Assembly (NCBI GenBank): GCA_945292135.1
Contig: CALYRA010000018.1
Span: 1-9,590, forward strand
Length of the DNA stretch: 9,590 nucleotides
DNA from: an uncultured Dysgonomonas sp.
GTDB taxonomy: Bacteria; Bacteroidota; Bacteroidia; Bacteroidales; Dysgonomonadaceae
Reading direction: 5' to 3'
This document shows positions 1 to 7,742 of the stretch, one piece after another. How positions within the stretch are numbered: position 1 is the stretch's first letter; the number at the start of each line of letters is the position of its first letter. The notes beneath the pieces are model-generated. The model was not told where the DNA came from and ran no database searches. It saw only the letters and a program-made list of their open reading frames with translations. The translations under genes were made by a program, and so were the position numbers.

Positions 1-1407
1 ATTGGGCAAAGTCGTTGGGTCTTAATGGTGCTGATTTATATCTTTTTGATGGGATTAGCAGGCGGATTGATAGCGCTACTCACTCCCTGTGTATGGCCGA
101 TGATACCTATGACAGTTAGTTTCTTTTTGAAACGAAATAAAAACAATAAAAGCAAGGCAATTCGGGAAGCAATGACTTACGGATTGGGTATAATCATTAT
201 CTACGTATCCTTAGGACTTATAATCACAGCAATATTTGGCGCGAGCGCATTGAATGACATGGCGACCAGCGCTATTTTCAACCTGATATTTTTCTGTTTA
301 TTAATATTTTTTGCCGTTTCTTTCTTAGGAGCATTTGAAATTACTTTACCATCATCATGGTCAAATAAGATGGATAGCAAAGCCGACTCTACAACAGGTA
401 TAATAAGCATATTCTTCATGGCATTTACATTGGCGCTTGTTTCGTTCTCTTGTACAGGACCCGTAATTGGGTTCTTATTAGTCGATGCGGCAAGTAGTGG
501 TTCTATAATTGCGCCGGCGATCGGGATGACAGGTTTTGCAATAGCTTTAGCCATACCATTTACACTATTCGCTATATTTCCTTCATGGCTACAAAGTATG
601 CCCAAATCAGGTGGATGGCTCAATACCGTGAAAGTAGTATTAGGATTTTTGGAATTGGCATTAGCTCTAAAATTTCTATCCGTTGCAGACCTTGCATATG
701 GATGGCATATACTGGATCGGGAAGTATTCCTGGTATTATGGATTGTGATATTTATACTTTTGGGAGTATATCTTTTGGGTAAGCTGAAATTACCACACGA
801 TAGTGAATTAGAACATGTATCAGTTCAAAGAGTATTTTTAGCTATTGTTTCTTTTTCATTTGCATTATATATGGTTCCCGGCTTATGGGGAGCGCCATTA
901 AAAGCAATCAGCGCGTTCTCACCACCCCTGACAACACAAGACTTTAGTTTGTATAAAGGAGAAGTACATGCAATGTTTGATGATTACGAAACGGGAATGG
1001 AATATGCCGGAAAAGTAAATAAACCAGTAATAATCGATTTTTCAGGTTATGGATGTGTTAACTGCCGTAAGATGGAAGCTTCTGTCTGGACAGATGTTCG
1101 GGTAAAACAAATACTTGAAAATGAATATGTTCTGATTACGTTGATGGTAGATGATAAAACAAGATTACCTGAAATGATTGAAGTAACCGAAGAAGGAGGA
1201 AAGACATCTAAGTTAAAAACAATTGGAGATAAATGGAGCTATTTACAACGTCATAAATTCGGTACAAATTCACAACCCTACTATGTATTGCTCAATCATG
1301 AAGGAAAACCGATAGGTCCTTCGTATGCTTATAATGAGGATGTAGACAAATATCTGCAATTCTTAAAAATAGGATTAGATAATTTCAAAAAACAATCTGC
1401 AAAATAA
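1..1407 (+). CDS. dsbD: DsbD-type thiol:disulfide interchange protein, 5'-truncated by the window edge
   Basis: Inner-membrane electron carrier that passes reducing power from cytoplasmic thioredoxin to periplasmic thiols. The reading frame is open from base 1 through eight codons before the first ATG at 25. Family members of this type have an N-terminal periplasmic domain, so the true start lies upstream and this is a partial gene. Counting from that ATG, residues 1-290 hold about eight hydrophobic segments of the DsbD beta domain, with the two redox cysteines in TPCVWPMIP (C22) and SFSCTGP (C143). Residues ~305-460 form a periplasmic thioredoxin-like domain with the active site GYGCVNCRKM (C344, C347) and a cis-proline in SQPYY (P418). 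All cysteines needed for the relay are present. The stop lies two bases before the next start, suggesting co-transcription with the downstream cysteine desulfidase remnant. Family assignment is very secure; the exact partner proteins are not visible. Confidence 0.95.
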   Translation: MGQSRWVLMVLIYIFLMGLAGGLIALLTPCVWPMIPMTVSFFLKRNKNNKSKAIREAMTYGLGIIIIYVSLGLIITAIFGASALNDMATSAIFNLIFFCLLIFFAVSFLGAFEITLPSSWSNKMDSKADSTTGIISIFFMAFTLALVSFSCTGPVIGFLLVDAASSGSIIAPAIGMTGFAIALAIPFTLFAIFPSWLQSMPKSGGWLNTVKVVLGFLELALALKFLSVADLAYGWHILDREVFLVLWIVIFILLGVYLLGKLKLPHDSELEHVSVQRVFLAIVSFSFALYMVPGLWGAPLKAISAFSPPLTTQDFSLYKGEVHAMFDDYETGMEYAGKVNKPVIIDFSGYGCVNCRKMEASVWTDVRVKQILENEYVLITLMVDDKTRLPEMIEVTEEGGKTSKLKTIGDKWSYLQRHKFGTNSQPYYVLLNHEGKPIGPSYAYNEDVDKYLQFLKIGLDNFKKQSAK

Positions 1408-1409
1408 GC

Positions 1410-1777
1410 ATGACAGATTCGGAAAAGAATCAGATAATATCACTCATTAAACGTGAAGTCGTTCCAGCGATTGGTTGTACAGAGCCGATAGCTGTCGCTT
1501 TACGTATAGCCAAAGCCCCCGAAACATTAGGTTCCTTTCCAACAAGAATATCAGTTTATTTAAGTGATAATATTCTAAAAAATGCTATGGGAGTAGGGAT
1601 TCCCGGAACAGGAATGATCGGACTTCCAATAGCGATCGCATTAGGAGCGCTTATTGGAAAAAAGGAATTATTGAAGAAGATGTAGACCAATGTATTCGCA
1701 ACCTCACAATTATAGGTTCGCAAGGTATGAATGAGACAGATAAACTGGTACTTGACATTATGACACATAAATGTTGA
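1410..1777 (+). pseudogene. cyuA: L-cysteine desulfidase (CyuA/UPF0597 family) remnant with internal deletion and frameshift
   Basis: The intact family degrades L-cysteine to sulfide, pyruvate and ammonia using an iron-sulfur cluster, and is about 420-440 residues long. Here the first ~84 codons (1410-~1661) match the family N-terminus: VVPAIGCTEPIAVAL with the cluster-type cysteine C23, then NAMGVGIPGTGMIGLPIAIALGA split over codons 58-80. The frame then ends at TAG 1683-1685. In another frame, bases 1661-1777 encode the family C-terminus: GIIEEDVDQC, then IGSQGMNETD, ending at TGA 1775-1777. Roughly 300 codons of the middle are missing, and the two ends meet at an A6 tract (1658-1663) out of frame. 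The product would be a 91-residue fragment without most of the active site, so I call it a pseudogene. Its start is two bases after the dsbD stop, so it was probably the next gene of that operon. The family match is from memory of conserved motifs. Confidence 0.85.
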
Positions 1778-1867
1778 TTATTTGAATTCAGTATTTTATC
1801 AACAAAATTCTACAGATCAAATCAGCTTAAAAGGAGCTACTCGAAACAGATTAAAAACTTATTTAAT

Positions 1868-2653
1868 ATGCATACGAAAGAAGAAAAATTGAAAGCGTTT
1901 GGACATTTGCTGGACATTATGGACGAATTAAGAGTCAAATGCCCTTGGGATGCGGAACAAACCAACGAAAGCTTACGCACAAATACGATTGAAGAAACTT
2001 ACGAACTTTGTGAGGCTATCATCAAAGATGATAATACAGATATTAAAAAAGAACTGGGTGATGTCCTTTTACATATCGTTTTTTATTCTAAAATAGGAGA
2101 AGAAAAAAAAGCTTTTGATATTGCCGATGTATGCAATACGCTTTGTGACAAACTAATATACAGACACCCACATGTTTTCGGAAATGACGCTTCAAAAACT
2201 GCGGGAGAGGTCGAAAAATCTTGGGAACAATTAAAATTGAAAGAAAAAGGTGGTAACAAAACGATATTAGCAGGAGTTCCGGCTTCTTTACCTACTATCC
2301 CGAAAGCGCACAGAATACAAGATAAAGCCCGAAATGCCGGATTTGATTGGAAACAAAGAGAAGATGTTTGGAATAAAGTCGCCGAAGAATTAAATGAACT
2401 AAAAGAGGAAATAAACAATATGGATACAGATAAAATGGAAGCCGAATTTGGTGATTTGTTTTTCAGTCTGATAAACGCTGCCCGTCTTTATCGAATAAAC
2501 CCAGACAATGCGCTTGAACGAACAAACCAGAAATTTATACATCGTTTCAATTACATTGAGCACAAAGCAAAAGAACAGAATAAGAACCTAAAAGATATGA
2601 CCCTTGCCGAGATGGATAAATTATGGGAAGAAGCCAAAAGTAAAGGTCTTTAA
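1868..2653 (+). CDS. mazG: MazG nucleoside triphosphate pyrophosphohydrolase
   Basis: Cytosolic enzyme that hydrolyses (d)NTPs to the monophosphate and pyrophosphate; in the family it cleans nucleotide pools and can lower ppGpp-linked stress responses. The 261-residue product has the full two-domain length. The N-terminal domain has CPWDAEQT (25-32), the metal-binding glutamates of NTIEETYEL (E42, E43, E46) and KELGDVLLH (E62, D65). A connecting GVPASLP (136-142) leads to the second domain, with VAEELNEL (E173, E174, E177) and EAEFGDLFFS (E193, D196), then the usual ALERTNQKFIHRF block near 215-227. Both metal sites look intact. The ATG at 1868 gives the normal N-terminus and is preceded by an A/T-rich stretch without a Shine-Dalgarno site, as usual in Bacteroidetes. 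It lies 90 bases after the cyuA remnant and may share its transcript. A terminator follows its stop. Confidence 0.96.
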   Translation: MHTKEEKLKAFGHLLDIMDELRVKCPWDAEQTNESLRTNTIEETYELCEAIIKDDNTDIKKELGDVLLHIVFYSKIGEEKKAFDIADVCNTLCDKLIYRHPHVFGNDASKTAGEVEKSWEQLKLKEKGGNKTILAGVPASLPTIPKAHRIQDKARNAGFDWKQREDVWNKVAEELNELKEEINNMDTDKMEAEFGDLFFSLINAARLYRINPDNALERTNQKFIHRFNYIEHKAKEQNKNLKDMTLAEMDKLWEEAKSKGL

Positions 2654-2676
2654 TTGTAGATATAATAAAATTTAAA

Positions 2677-2710
2677 ACATTTATGTTTAACAATTATAAA
2701 TGTATTTTTT
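2677..2710 (+). terminator. AT-rich intrinsic terminator after mazG
   Basis: A perfect 8-bp stem, ACATTTAT (2677-2684) with ATAAATGT (2696-2703), encloses an 11-base loop and is followed after one base by six Ts (2705-2710). It begins 24 bases after the mazG stop. The stem has only two G-C pairs, so it may be weak, but the position and T-tract fit an end to the dsbD-mazG transcript. Confidence 0.55.
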
Positions 2711-2754
2711 ATATATTTCTACCCTGTAAACGCAAGTAAAATAGAGTAATTTAA

Positions 2755-2762
2755 TATATTTG
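2755..2762 (+). promoter_or_regulatory. Bacteroidetes-type -7 promoter element ahead of the TPR gene
   Basis: TATATTTG matches the TAnnTTTG -7 consensus of Bacteroidetes primary sigma factors. It lies between the mazG terminator and the TPR start, leaving a leader of about 60 bases. No TTTG-like -33 element is seen at the usual distance upstream, and such boxes arise by chance in AT-rich DNA, so confidence is moderate. Confidence 0.5.
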
Positions 2763-2829
2763 CTAAAATTGGTATTGTCTAAATTAACTTTTCAAACCAA
2801 TAGTCCTTTTATTTAAAATAAAGATTATA

Positions 2830-4881
2830 GTGAAAAAAATTATATTGTCTTTGGCTATATTTCTTACTAGCCTTTGTTCATTCGCCCAGATCAATACGGA
2901 TAGAGTAATGATAATCGGTCGTAACGCTCTTTATTTTGAAGATTATGTACTTGCCATACAATATTTCAATCAAGTAATAAAAGCTAAACCTTATTTGCCC
3001 GAACCATATTTTTACAGAGCAATCGCTAAATATTGTCTCGATGACTTTAAAGGAGCGGAAGATGATTGTACCTTAGCGTTAGAGCGAAATCCATTTATGA
3101 TTAAAGCCTACCAATTAAGAGGGGATACGCGCCAATATCAAAACGATTATGAAGGAGCTTTAACGGATTATCAGGAATCATTAAAAGATTATCCAAATGA
3201 TAAATTTATACTTATCAATATAGGTATCGTAGATATTCAGAAAAAAGATTATGAGGCGGCGGAAGAAACTTTGAATACATTATTAAAATATCATCCAAAA
3301 TATACGCAAGGTTATCTGACCCGTGGAGCAATGTATCAGGAAAAAGGAGATACAGTCAAAGCATTTGAAAATTATAATGAGGCTATTGAGTTAGACAAAT
3401 ACTTGCCTCAATCCTATTCTATGCGAGCTTTATTACGCTATTATAAACAAGATTATGATAGCGCATTGATAGACTTTGATGAATCGATAAAATTAGACCC
3501 GTTACAAACAGGAAATTATATAAACCGAGGTTTGGTCAAATATCAAAAAAATGACCTTCGCGGAGCAATGAGCGATTATGACAAAGTGTTAGAATTGGAT
3601 GCAAACAATATTATAGCAAGATTCAACCGGGGATTGTTACGCGCTCAAGTTGGGGACGACAATCGTGCAATCGAAGACTTTGACGTAGTTCTTAAATATG
3701 AGCCCGAAAATTATATGGCATACTTCAATAGAGCGTTATTGAAGAATAATATATCAGATTTTAACGGAGCATTAAATGACTTGAACAAAGTATTAGCTGA
3801 ATATCCGGAATTTTATCAAGGATTTTACGCCCGTTCCGAAATCAAAAGACGAAAAAACGATTTAGCAGGTGCGGAACGTGACTATAACTATGCGCGGCAA
3901 GAAGAAAATCGAGTTCGTAAAGAATTAGCTTCCGGTAAAAAAACAAACGAAAAAACCCGGGAAGAATCAGATAAAAATATGGATAAATTCAACCTGCTGG
4001 TTGTATCAGATAAATCTGAAGAAGAGAAAAACAAATTCAACAGCGAAACCAGAGGAAGAATACAAAACAAACGCGTTAATATTGATGCCGAACCCCGATT
4101 TGTCGTAAGTTATTACGAAAAACCGAATGAAGTCAGGCAATCGGTTTATTTCAGTCCATTAGTTGATGCTCTAAATAGGAAAAACGTACTACCACGTAAA
4201 TTAAGAATAACAAATAACGAAGCTGCATTAAATCAATTGCAAATAGATGATCATTTCAATTCAATAAACGAATTATCTGACAAAATTGCAAAGAATCCAT
4301 CTAACGCTGAGCTTTACTATGCTCGTGGACTTGATTATATGTTGGTACAAGATTTCAGCAGTTCAATTGAGAATTTTGAAAAAGCAATTCAATTAGATCC
4401 CAATTTCTTGCTTGCGTATTTTGATCAGGCTGTTGTACATGAAAAACAATTAGAGTTGAAAGAATTAACGCCAGACTATGACATTAAAACAGCCGAAAAG
4501 ATTACAATTCCGACAATCGGAAATAAAAATCCGCAAACGTCATCACTCAATATTGGTCTACCAACAGAATCCGCTTCAGCAAAGCTGGAATACGATTTGA
4601 TTGTCAGAAACTATAATAAAGTGATTGAACTTAATCCTGATTTTATTTACGCTTATTATAATCGGGCAGGAATACGCTTCAACCAGAAAGATTATAAATC
4701 AGCTATTTTAGATTATAACGAAGCTATCAGGAGAGATAAAGAATTTGCCGAAGCGTACTTCAATAGAGGATTGGCGCGCTTTTATATGAAAGATTATACG
4801 CGAGCCCTTGAAGATATGCGCAAAGCAGGTGAGCTTGGAATAGTAGAGGCATATAGCATTATAAAAAGGATGACGGAATAA
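2830..4881 (+). CDS. Exported tetratricopeptide-repeat (TPR) protein
   Basis: A 683-residue protein made mostly of TPR helical-hairpin repeats, which act as protein-protein interaction scaffolds; the partner is unknown. The GTG start is chosen because a clean signal peptide begins there: a Lys-rich start, a hydrophobic core, and probable signal peptidase cleavage after SFA (about residue 19). No lipobox is seen, so a soluble periplasmic location is inferred. About ten TPR units run from ~25 to 357, with regular motifs such as YFNRALL, AIEDFD and LDP spaced about 34 residues apart. A charged linker (~358-415, rich in K, E, R, N) and a non-repeat segment (~416-485) follow. Then come about four more TPR units (~486-683), interrupted by an insertion near 540-585. 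It has its own candidate promoter and terminator, so it is probably transcribed separately from thrS. The repeat class is secure; no specific function can be assigned. Confidence 0.9.
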   Translation: MKKIILSLAIFLTSLCSFAQINTDRVMIIGRNALYFEDYVLAIQYFNQVIKAKPYLPEPYFYRAIAKYCLDDFKGAEDDCTLALERNPFMIKAYQLRGDTRQYQNDYEGALTDYQESLKDYPNDKFILINIGIVDIQKKDYEAAEETLNTLLKYHPKYTQGYLTRGAMYQEKGDTVKAFENYNEAIELDKYLPQSYSMRALLRYYKQDYDSALIDFDESIKLDPLQTGNYINRGLVKYQKNDLRGAMSDYDKVLELDANNIIARFNRGLLRAQVGDDNRAIEDFDVVLKYEPENYMAYFNRALLKNNISDFNGALNDLNKVLAEYPEFYQGFYARSEIKRRKNDLAGAERDYNYARQEENRVRKELASGKKTNEKTREESDKNMDKFNLLVVSDKSEEEKNKFNSETRGRIQNKRVNIDAEPRFVVSYYEKPNEVRQSVYFSPLVDALNRKNVLPRKLRITNNEAALNQLQIDDHFNSINELSDKIAKNPSNAELYYARGLDYMLVQDFSSSIENFEKAIQLDPNFLLAYFDQAVVHEKQLELKELTPDYDIKTAEKITIPTIGNKNPQTSSLNIGLPTESASAKLEYDLIVRNYNKVIELNPDFIYAYYNRAGIRFNQKDYKSAILDYNEAIRRDKEFAEAYFNRGLARFYMKDYTRALEDMRKAGELGIVEAYSIIKRMTE

Positions 4882-4910
4882 ATATTGAAATAACATTAAA
4901 AATGAAATAT

Positions 4911-4945
4911 AAAGTCTTCAATTGCAGTTCAGTTGAAGGCTTTTT
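4911..4945 (+). terminator. Intrinsic terminator after the TPR gene
   Basis: AAAGTCTTCAA (4911-4921) pairs with TTGAAGGCTTT (4933-4943), an 11-bp stem with one G-U pair and an 11-base loop, running into a T5 tract (4941-4945). It starts 30 bases after the TPR stop and separates that gene from the thrS cluster. Confidence 0.82.
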
Positions 4946-5019
4946 ATATAACAATTATTTACAATGTAGAAAAGAATAGAATTTTCCTTACATGAATAGC
5001 TGATAAAGCAGAAAATGCT

Positions 5020-5027
5020 TACTTTTG
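5020..5027 (+). promoter_or_regulatory. Bacteroidetes-type -7 promoter element ahead of thrS
   Basis: TACTTTTG fits the TAnnTTTG consensus and lies between the upstream terminator and thrS. Transcription would start near 5033-5035, giving a leader of about 55 bases that includes the hairpin at 5046-5065. A clear -33 box is not seen. The position makes it the best candidate for the promoter of the thrS-infC-rpmI-rplT cluster. Confidence 0.6.
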
Positions 5028-5045
5028 CAAGTTATAAAATCAAAA

Positions 5046-5065
5046 GAACTCATTCGTACGAGTTC
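5046..5065 (+). promoter_or_regulatory. thrS leader hairpin with a threonine anticodon-like loop
   Basis: GAACTC (5046-5051) pairs perfectly with GAGTTC (5060-5065), closing an 8-base loop, ATTCGTAC. Apart from the first A, the loop reads UUCGUAC in RNA, resembling the seven-base anticodon loop of a tRNA-Thr with anticodon CGU (U32, U33, C34, G35, U36, A37). The hairpin ends 25 bases before the thrS ATG, close to where the E. coli thrS operator places its tRNA-like arm, to which ThrRS binds to repress its own translation. The hairpin is seen directly; the regulatory role is inferred. An alternative is a DNA operator, since TCGTACGA (5054-5061) is a perfect palindrome. Confidence 0.5.
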
Positions 5066-5090
5066 CGGTAAAAATTTATAGTTGTATAAA

Positions 5091-7046
5091 ATGATAAAAA
5101 TTACATTTCCAGATGGTTCTGTTCGTGAATTCGAAAAAGGAACCACTTCGATGCACATAGCCGAAAGCATCAGTTCTCGTTTGGCGCAAGAGGTTTTAGC
5201 CGCTAAGGTTAACGGACAAGTATGGGATTTGACAAGACCTATACATACAGACGCTACTATCGAATTGCTAAAATGGGAAGATGAAGACGGAAAACATGCC
5301 TATTGGCATTCCTCAGCACACCTTATGGCTGAAGCTATACAAATATTATATCCACATGCTAAATTTGGTATAGGACCTGCTATCGAAAACGGATTTTATT
5401 ATGATATAGATTTTGGCGATACACCAGTCAAAGACGCTGATTTTCCAAAAATAGAAGCGAAAATGATGGAGTTAATCGCCAATAAAGAAGAAATAAAAAG
5501 ACAGGATATTACAAAGAAAGATGCTTTGAAAATGTTTGGTGACCGTAATGAAGGTTATAAAGTAGAACTTATTAATGACCTCGAAGATGGAACAATCACA
5601 ACCTACACACAAGGCGTTTTCACAGATCTTTGTCGCGGTCCGCATCTACCGAATACGTCTTACATTAAAGCCGTAAAAATACTTAGTGCGGCAGGTGCAT
5701 ATTGGCGTGGTGATGAAACTCGCAAACAGTTAACACGTCTTTATGGTATTACATTCCCTAAAAAGAAGATGCTTGATGAATATTTAGTTTTGCTAGAGGA
5801 AGCTAAAAAACGCGACCACCGCAAAATAGGAAAAGAGTTGGAACTGTTTGCGTTTTCCGAAAATGTAGGAAAAGGTTTGCCGTTGTGGTTACCGCGTGGA
5901 ACTCAATTGCGTTTGAAACTTGAAGATTTTTTGAAGAAAATACAAAAAAGATTTGAGTATGAGCAGGTAATGACACCTCATATTGGAGCTAAACAACTTT
6001 ATGTGACATCCGGTCACTATGCTAAATATGGTAAAGATTCTTTTCAGCCAATTCACACGCCCGAAGAAGGTGAAGAATTCTTATTAAAACCGATGAACTG
6101 TCCACATCATTGCGAAATTTACAAAGTGACTCCACGTTCATATAAAGACCTTCCGTTGCGTCTTGCCGAATTTGGTACAGTATATCGTTATGAACAAAGT
6201 GGCGAACTTCATGGTTTAACACGAGTTAGAGGATTTACTCAGGATGACGCGCATATTTTCTGTACGCCAGATCAATTAAAAAATGAGTTTCTGAAAGTGA
6301 TGGATATTATTTTCATCATATTTAAAGCTCTTGACTTTGAGAATTTTGAAGCTCAAATTTCATTACGTGATCCGGAAAACAGCGAAAAATATATTGGCAG
6401 TGACGAAAATTGGGAAAAAGCTGAACGCGCGATTATCGAAGCCTGCGCCGAAAAAGGTCTTCCAGCCCGTACAGAGCTAGGCGAAGCTGCATTTTATGGC
6501 CCTAAACTTGACTTTATGGTAAAAGATGCGCTGGGTCGACGTTGGCAATTGGGAACAATACAAGTTGATTACAACTTACCCGAACGTTTCGATTTAGAAT
6601 ATACAGGATCGGATAATCAAAAACATCGTCCTGTAATGATCCATCGTGCGCCATTCGGATCTATGGAACGCTTCATAGCCGTGTTGATCGAGCATACAGC
6701 CGGAAAATTTCCATTGTGGCTGACACCCGATCAAGTAGTAATACTACCGATCAGCGATAAATTTAATGATTACGCATATCGTGTAGCAAGTTATTTCAAA
6801 CAACATGATATCCGTACGGCAGTAGATGACCGTAACGAAAAAATCGGTAGAAAAATACGCGATAACGAGTTGAAAAGAATCCCGTATTTACTCATTGTTG
6901 GTGAGAAAGAAGCAGAAACAGAAGAAGTTTCGGTAAGAAAACAAGGCGAAGGTGATAAAGGTTCGATGAAATTTACTAACTTTGCTGCCTTATTGAATGA
7001 AGAAGTAGAAAAAATGATGAACGCTTGGGAACGTGAACAAGCTTAG
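5091..7046 (+). CDS. thrS: Threonine--tRNA ligase
   Basis: Cytosolic class II aminoacyl-tRNA synthetase that charges tRNA-Thr and edits mischarged serine. The start is placed at ATG 5091, giving 651 residues that begin [10 protein letters not shown] as in relatives; a TTG three codons upstream would only add residues outside the family pattern. Domains in order: TGS (about 1-60); editing domain (about 61-230) with HSSAH (H73, H77) and CRGPH (C181, H185); catalytic core (about 240-540) with the zinc ligands C337 in MNCPHH, H388 in DDAHIF and H518 in MIHRA, and motif 3 around GSMERF (R527); C-terminal anticodon-binding domain (about 545-640) with [13 protein letters not shown]. Length and all key residues are normal. 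It heads the thrS-infC-rpmI-rplT cluster, an order shared by many bacteria. A hairpin in its leader suggests autoregulation. Confidence 0.98.
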   Translation: MIKITFPDGSVREFEKGTTSMHIAESISSRLAQEVLAAKVNGQVWDLTRPIHTDATIELLKWEDEDGKHAYWHSSAHLMAEAIQILYPHAKFGIGPAIENGFYYDIDFGDTPVKDADFPKIEAKMMELIANKEEIKRQDITKKDALKMFGDRNEGYKVELINDLEDGTITTYTQGVFTDLCRGPHLPNTSYIKAVKILSAAGAYWRGDETRKQLTRLYGITFPKKKMLDEYLVLLEEAKKRDHRKIGKELELFAFSENVGKGLPLWLPRGTQLRLKLEDFLKKIQKRFEYEQVMTPHIGAKQLYVTSGHYAKYGKDSFQPIHTPEEGEEFLLKPMNCPHHCEIYKVTPRSYKDLPLRLAEFGTVYRYEQSGELHGLTRVRGFTQDDAHIFCTPDQLKNEFLKVMDIIFIIFKALDFENFEAQISLRDPENSEKYIGSDENWEKAERAIIEACAEKGLPARTELGEAAFYGPKLDFMVKDALGRRWQLGTIQVDYNLPERFDLEYTGSDNQKHRPVMIHRAPFGSMERFIAVLIEHTAGKFPLWLTPDQVVILPISDKFNDYAYRVASYFKQHDIRTAVDDRNEKIGRKIRDNELKRIPYLLIVGEKEAETEEVSVRKQGEGDKGSMKFTNFAALLNEEVEKMMNAWEREQA

Positions 7047-7124
7047 TTTAATATTAAGTAATGATTATCAATCAATTAAAAACATAATAACAGATAAAGA
7101 AAAGATAAACCGTTAAATTATTGA

Positions 7125-7742
7125 ATGAGAAATAGTAGAATTAATTTCAAGAAAAAAGAAGACGCGCACAGAATAAACGGAAATATTCGTGCTCGTGAAG
7201 TTCGGTTGGTAGGTGATAATGTGGAGCAAGGCGTATATAGCGTAAGCGAAGCTTTGAAAATGGCGGATGAATTGGAACTGGATTTAGTTGAAATATCTCC
7301 GACAGCGGAACCACCTGTCTGCAAAATAATGGATTATCAAAAATTTCTTTATCAACAAAAGAAAAAACAGAAAGAAGCTAAAGCTAAATCGGTTAAAGTT
7401 GTAGTTAAAGAAATTCGTTTCGGACCACAAACTGATGACCATGATTTTAACTTCAAACTAAAACATGCTAAAAACTTCCTTGAAGAAGGATCAAAAGTAA
7501 AAGCTTACGTATTCTTTAAAGGACGTTCAATTCTTTTTAAAGAACAGGGTGAAGTATTATTGCTTCGTTTTGCGACCGAATTGGAAGATATTGCGAAAGT
7601 AGATCAATTACCTCAATTGGAAGGTAAAAAGATGATAATGATGCTATCAGCTAAAAAAGCGCCTGTAAAAACAGCTGCGCCAAAACCGGCTGAAGCCAAG
7701 ACACTCAAAAAAGAAGCGGAAAAAAGCGATCAGTTGGATTAA
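7125..7742 (+). CDS. infC: Translation initiation factor IF-3
   Basis: Binds the 30S subunit, keeps it apart from 50S, and checks start codon and initiator tRNA pairing. The start is fixed: a TGA (7122-7124) lies in frame directly before ATG 7125. The 205-residue product has the N-terminal domain with [16 protein letters not shown] (16-31) and [19 protein letters not shown] (53-71), a lysine-rich linker helix (about 73-92), and the C-terminal domain with [17 protein letters not shown] (95-111) and the [12 protein letters not shown] stretch (132-143). The last ~25 residues form a Lys/Ala/Glu-rich tail beyond the core fold, making it longer than the 180-residue E. coli protein. Unlike E. coli infC, which uses the rare AUU start for autocontrol, this gene starts with AUG. 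It begins 78 bases after thrS with no obvious terminator between, so co-transcription is likely. Confidence 0.97.
   Translation: MRNSRINFKKKEDAHRINGNIRAREVRLVGDNVEQGVYSVSEALKMADELELDLVEISPTAEPPVCKIMDYQKFLYQQKKKQKEAKAKSVKVVVKEIRFGPQTDDHDFNFKLKHAKNFLEEGSKVKAYVFFKGRSILFKEQGEVLLLRFATELEDIAKVDQLPQLEGKKMIMMLSAKKAPVKTAAPKPAEAKTLKKEAEKSDQLD

Noticed and set aside
201..623. 140-codon minus-strand ORF
   Set aside because: It is antisense to the conserved membrane domain of dsbD, and its translation has no family features.
1410..1685. A functional 91-residue small protein
   Set aside because: It is the truncated N-terminus of a much larger enzyme, and the matching C-terminus follows immediately in another frame.
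2083..2418. 111-codon minus-strand ORF
   Set aside because: It is a shadow of the intact mazG gene; its serine/phenylalanine-rich translation reflects antisense AAG/GAA codons.
5082..5090. TTG start three codons before the thrS ATG
   Set aside because: The family N-terminus [10 protein letters not shown] begins exactly at ATG 5091, and the extra residues have no counterpart.
5041..5090. T-box riboswitch ahead of thrS
   Set aside because: The leader is only about 55 bases, with no specifier stem, T-box sequence or terminator/antiterminator pair.
7060..7080. Small inverted repeat TGATT/AATCA between thrS and infC as a terminator
   Set aside because: It has only five A/T-rich pairs and no T-tract, and thrS-infC co-transcription is expected.
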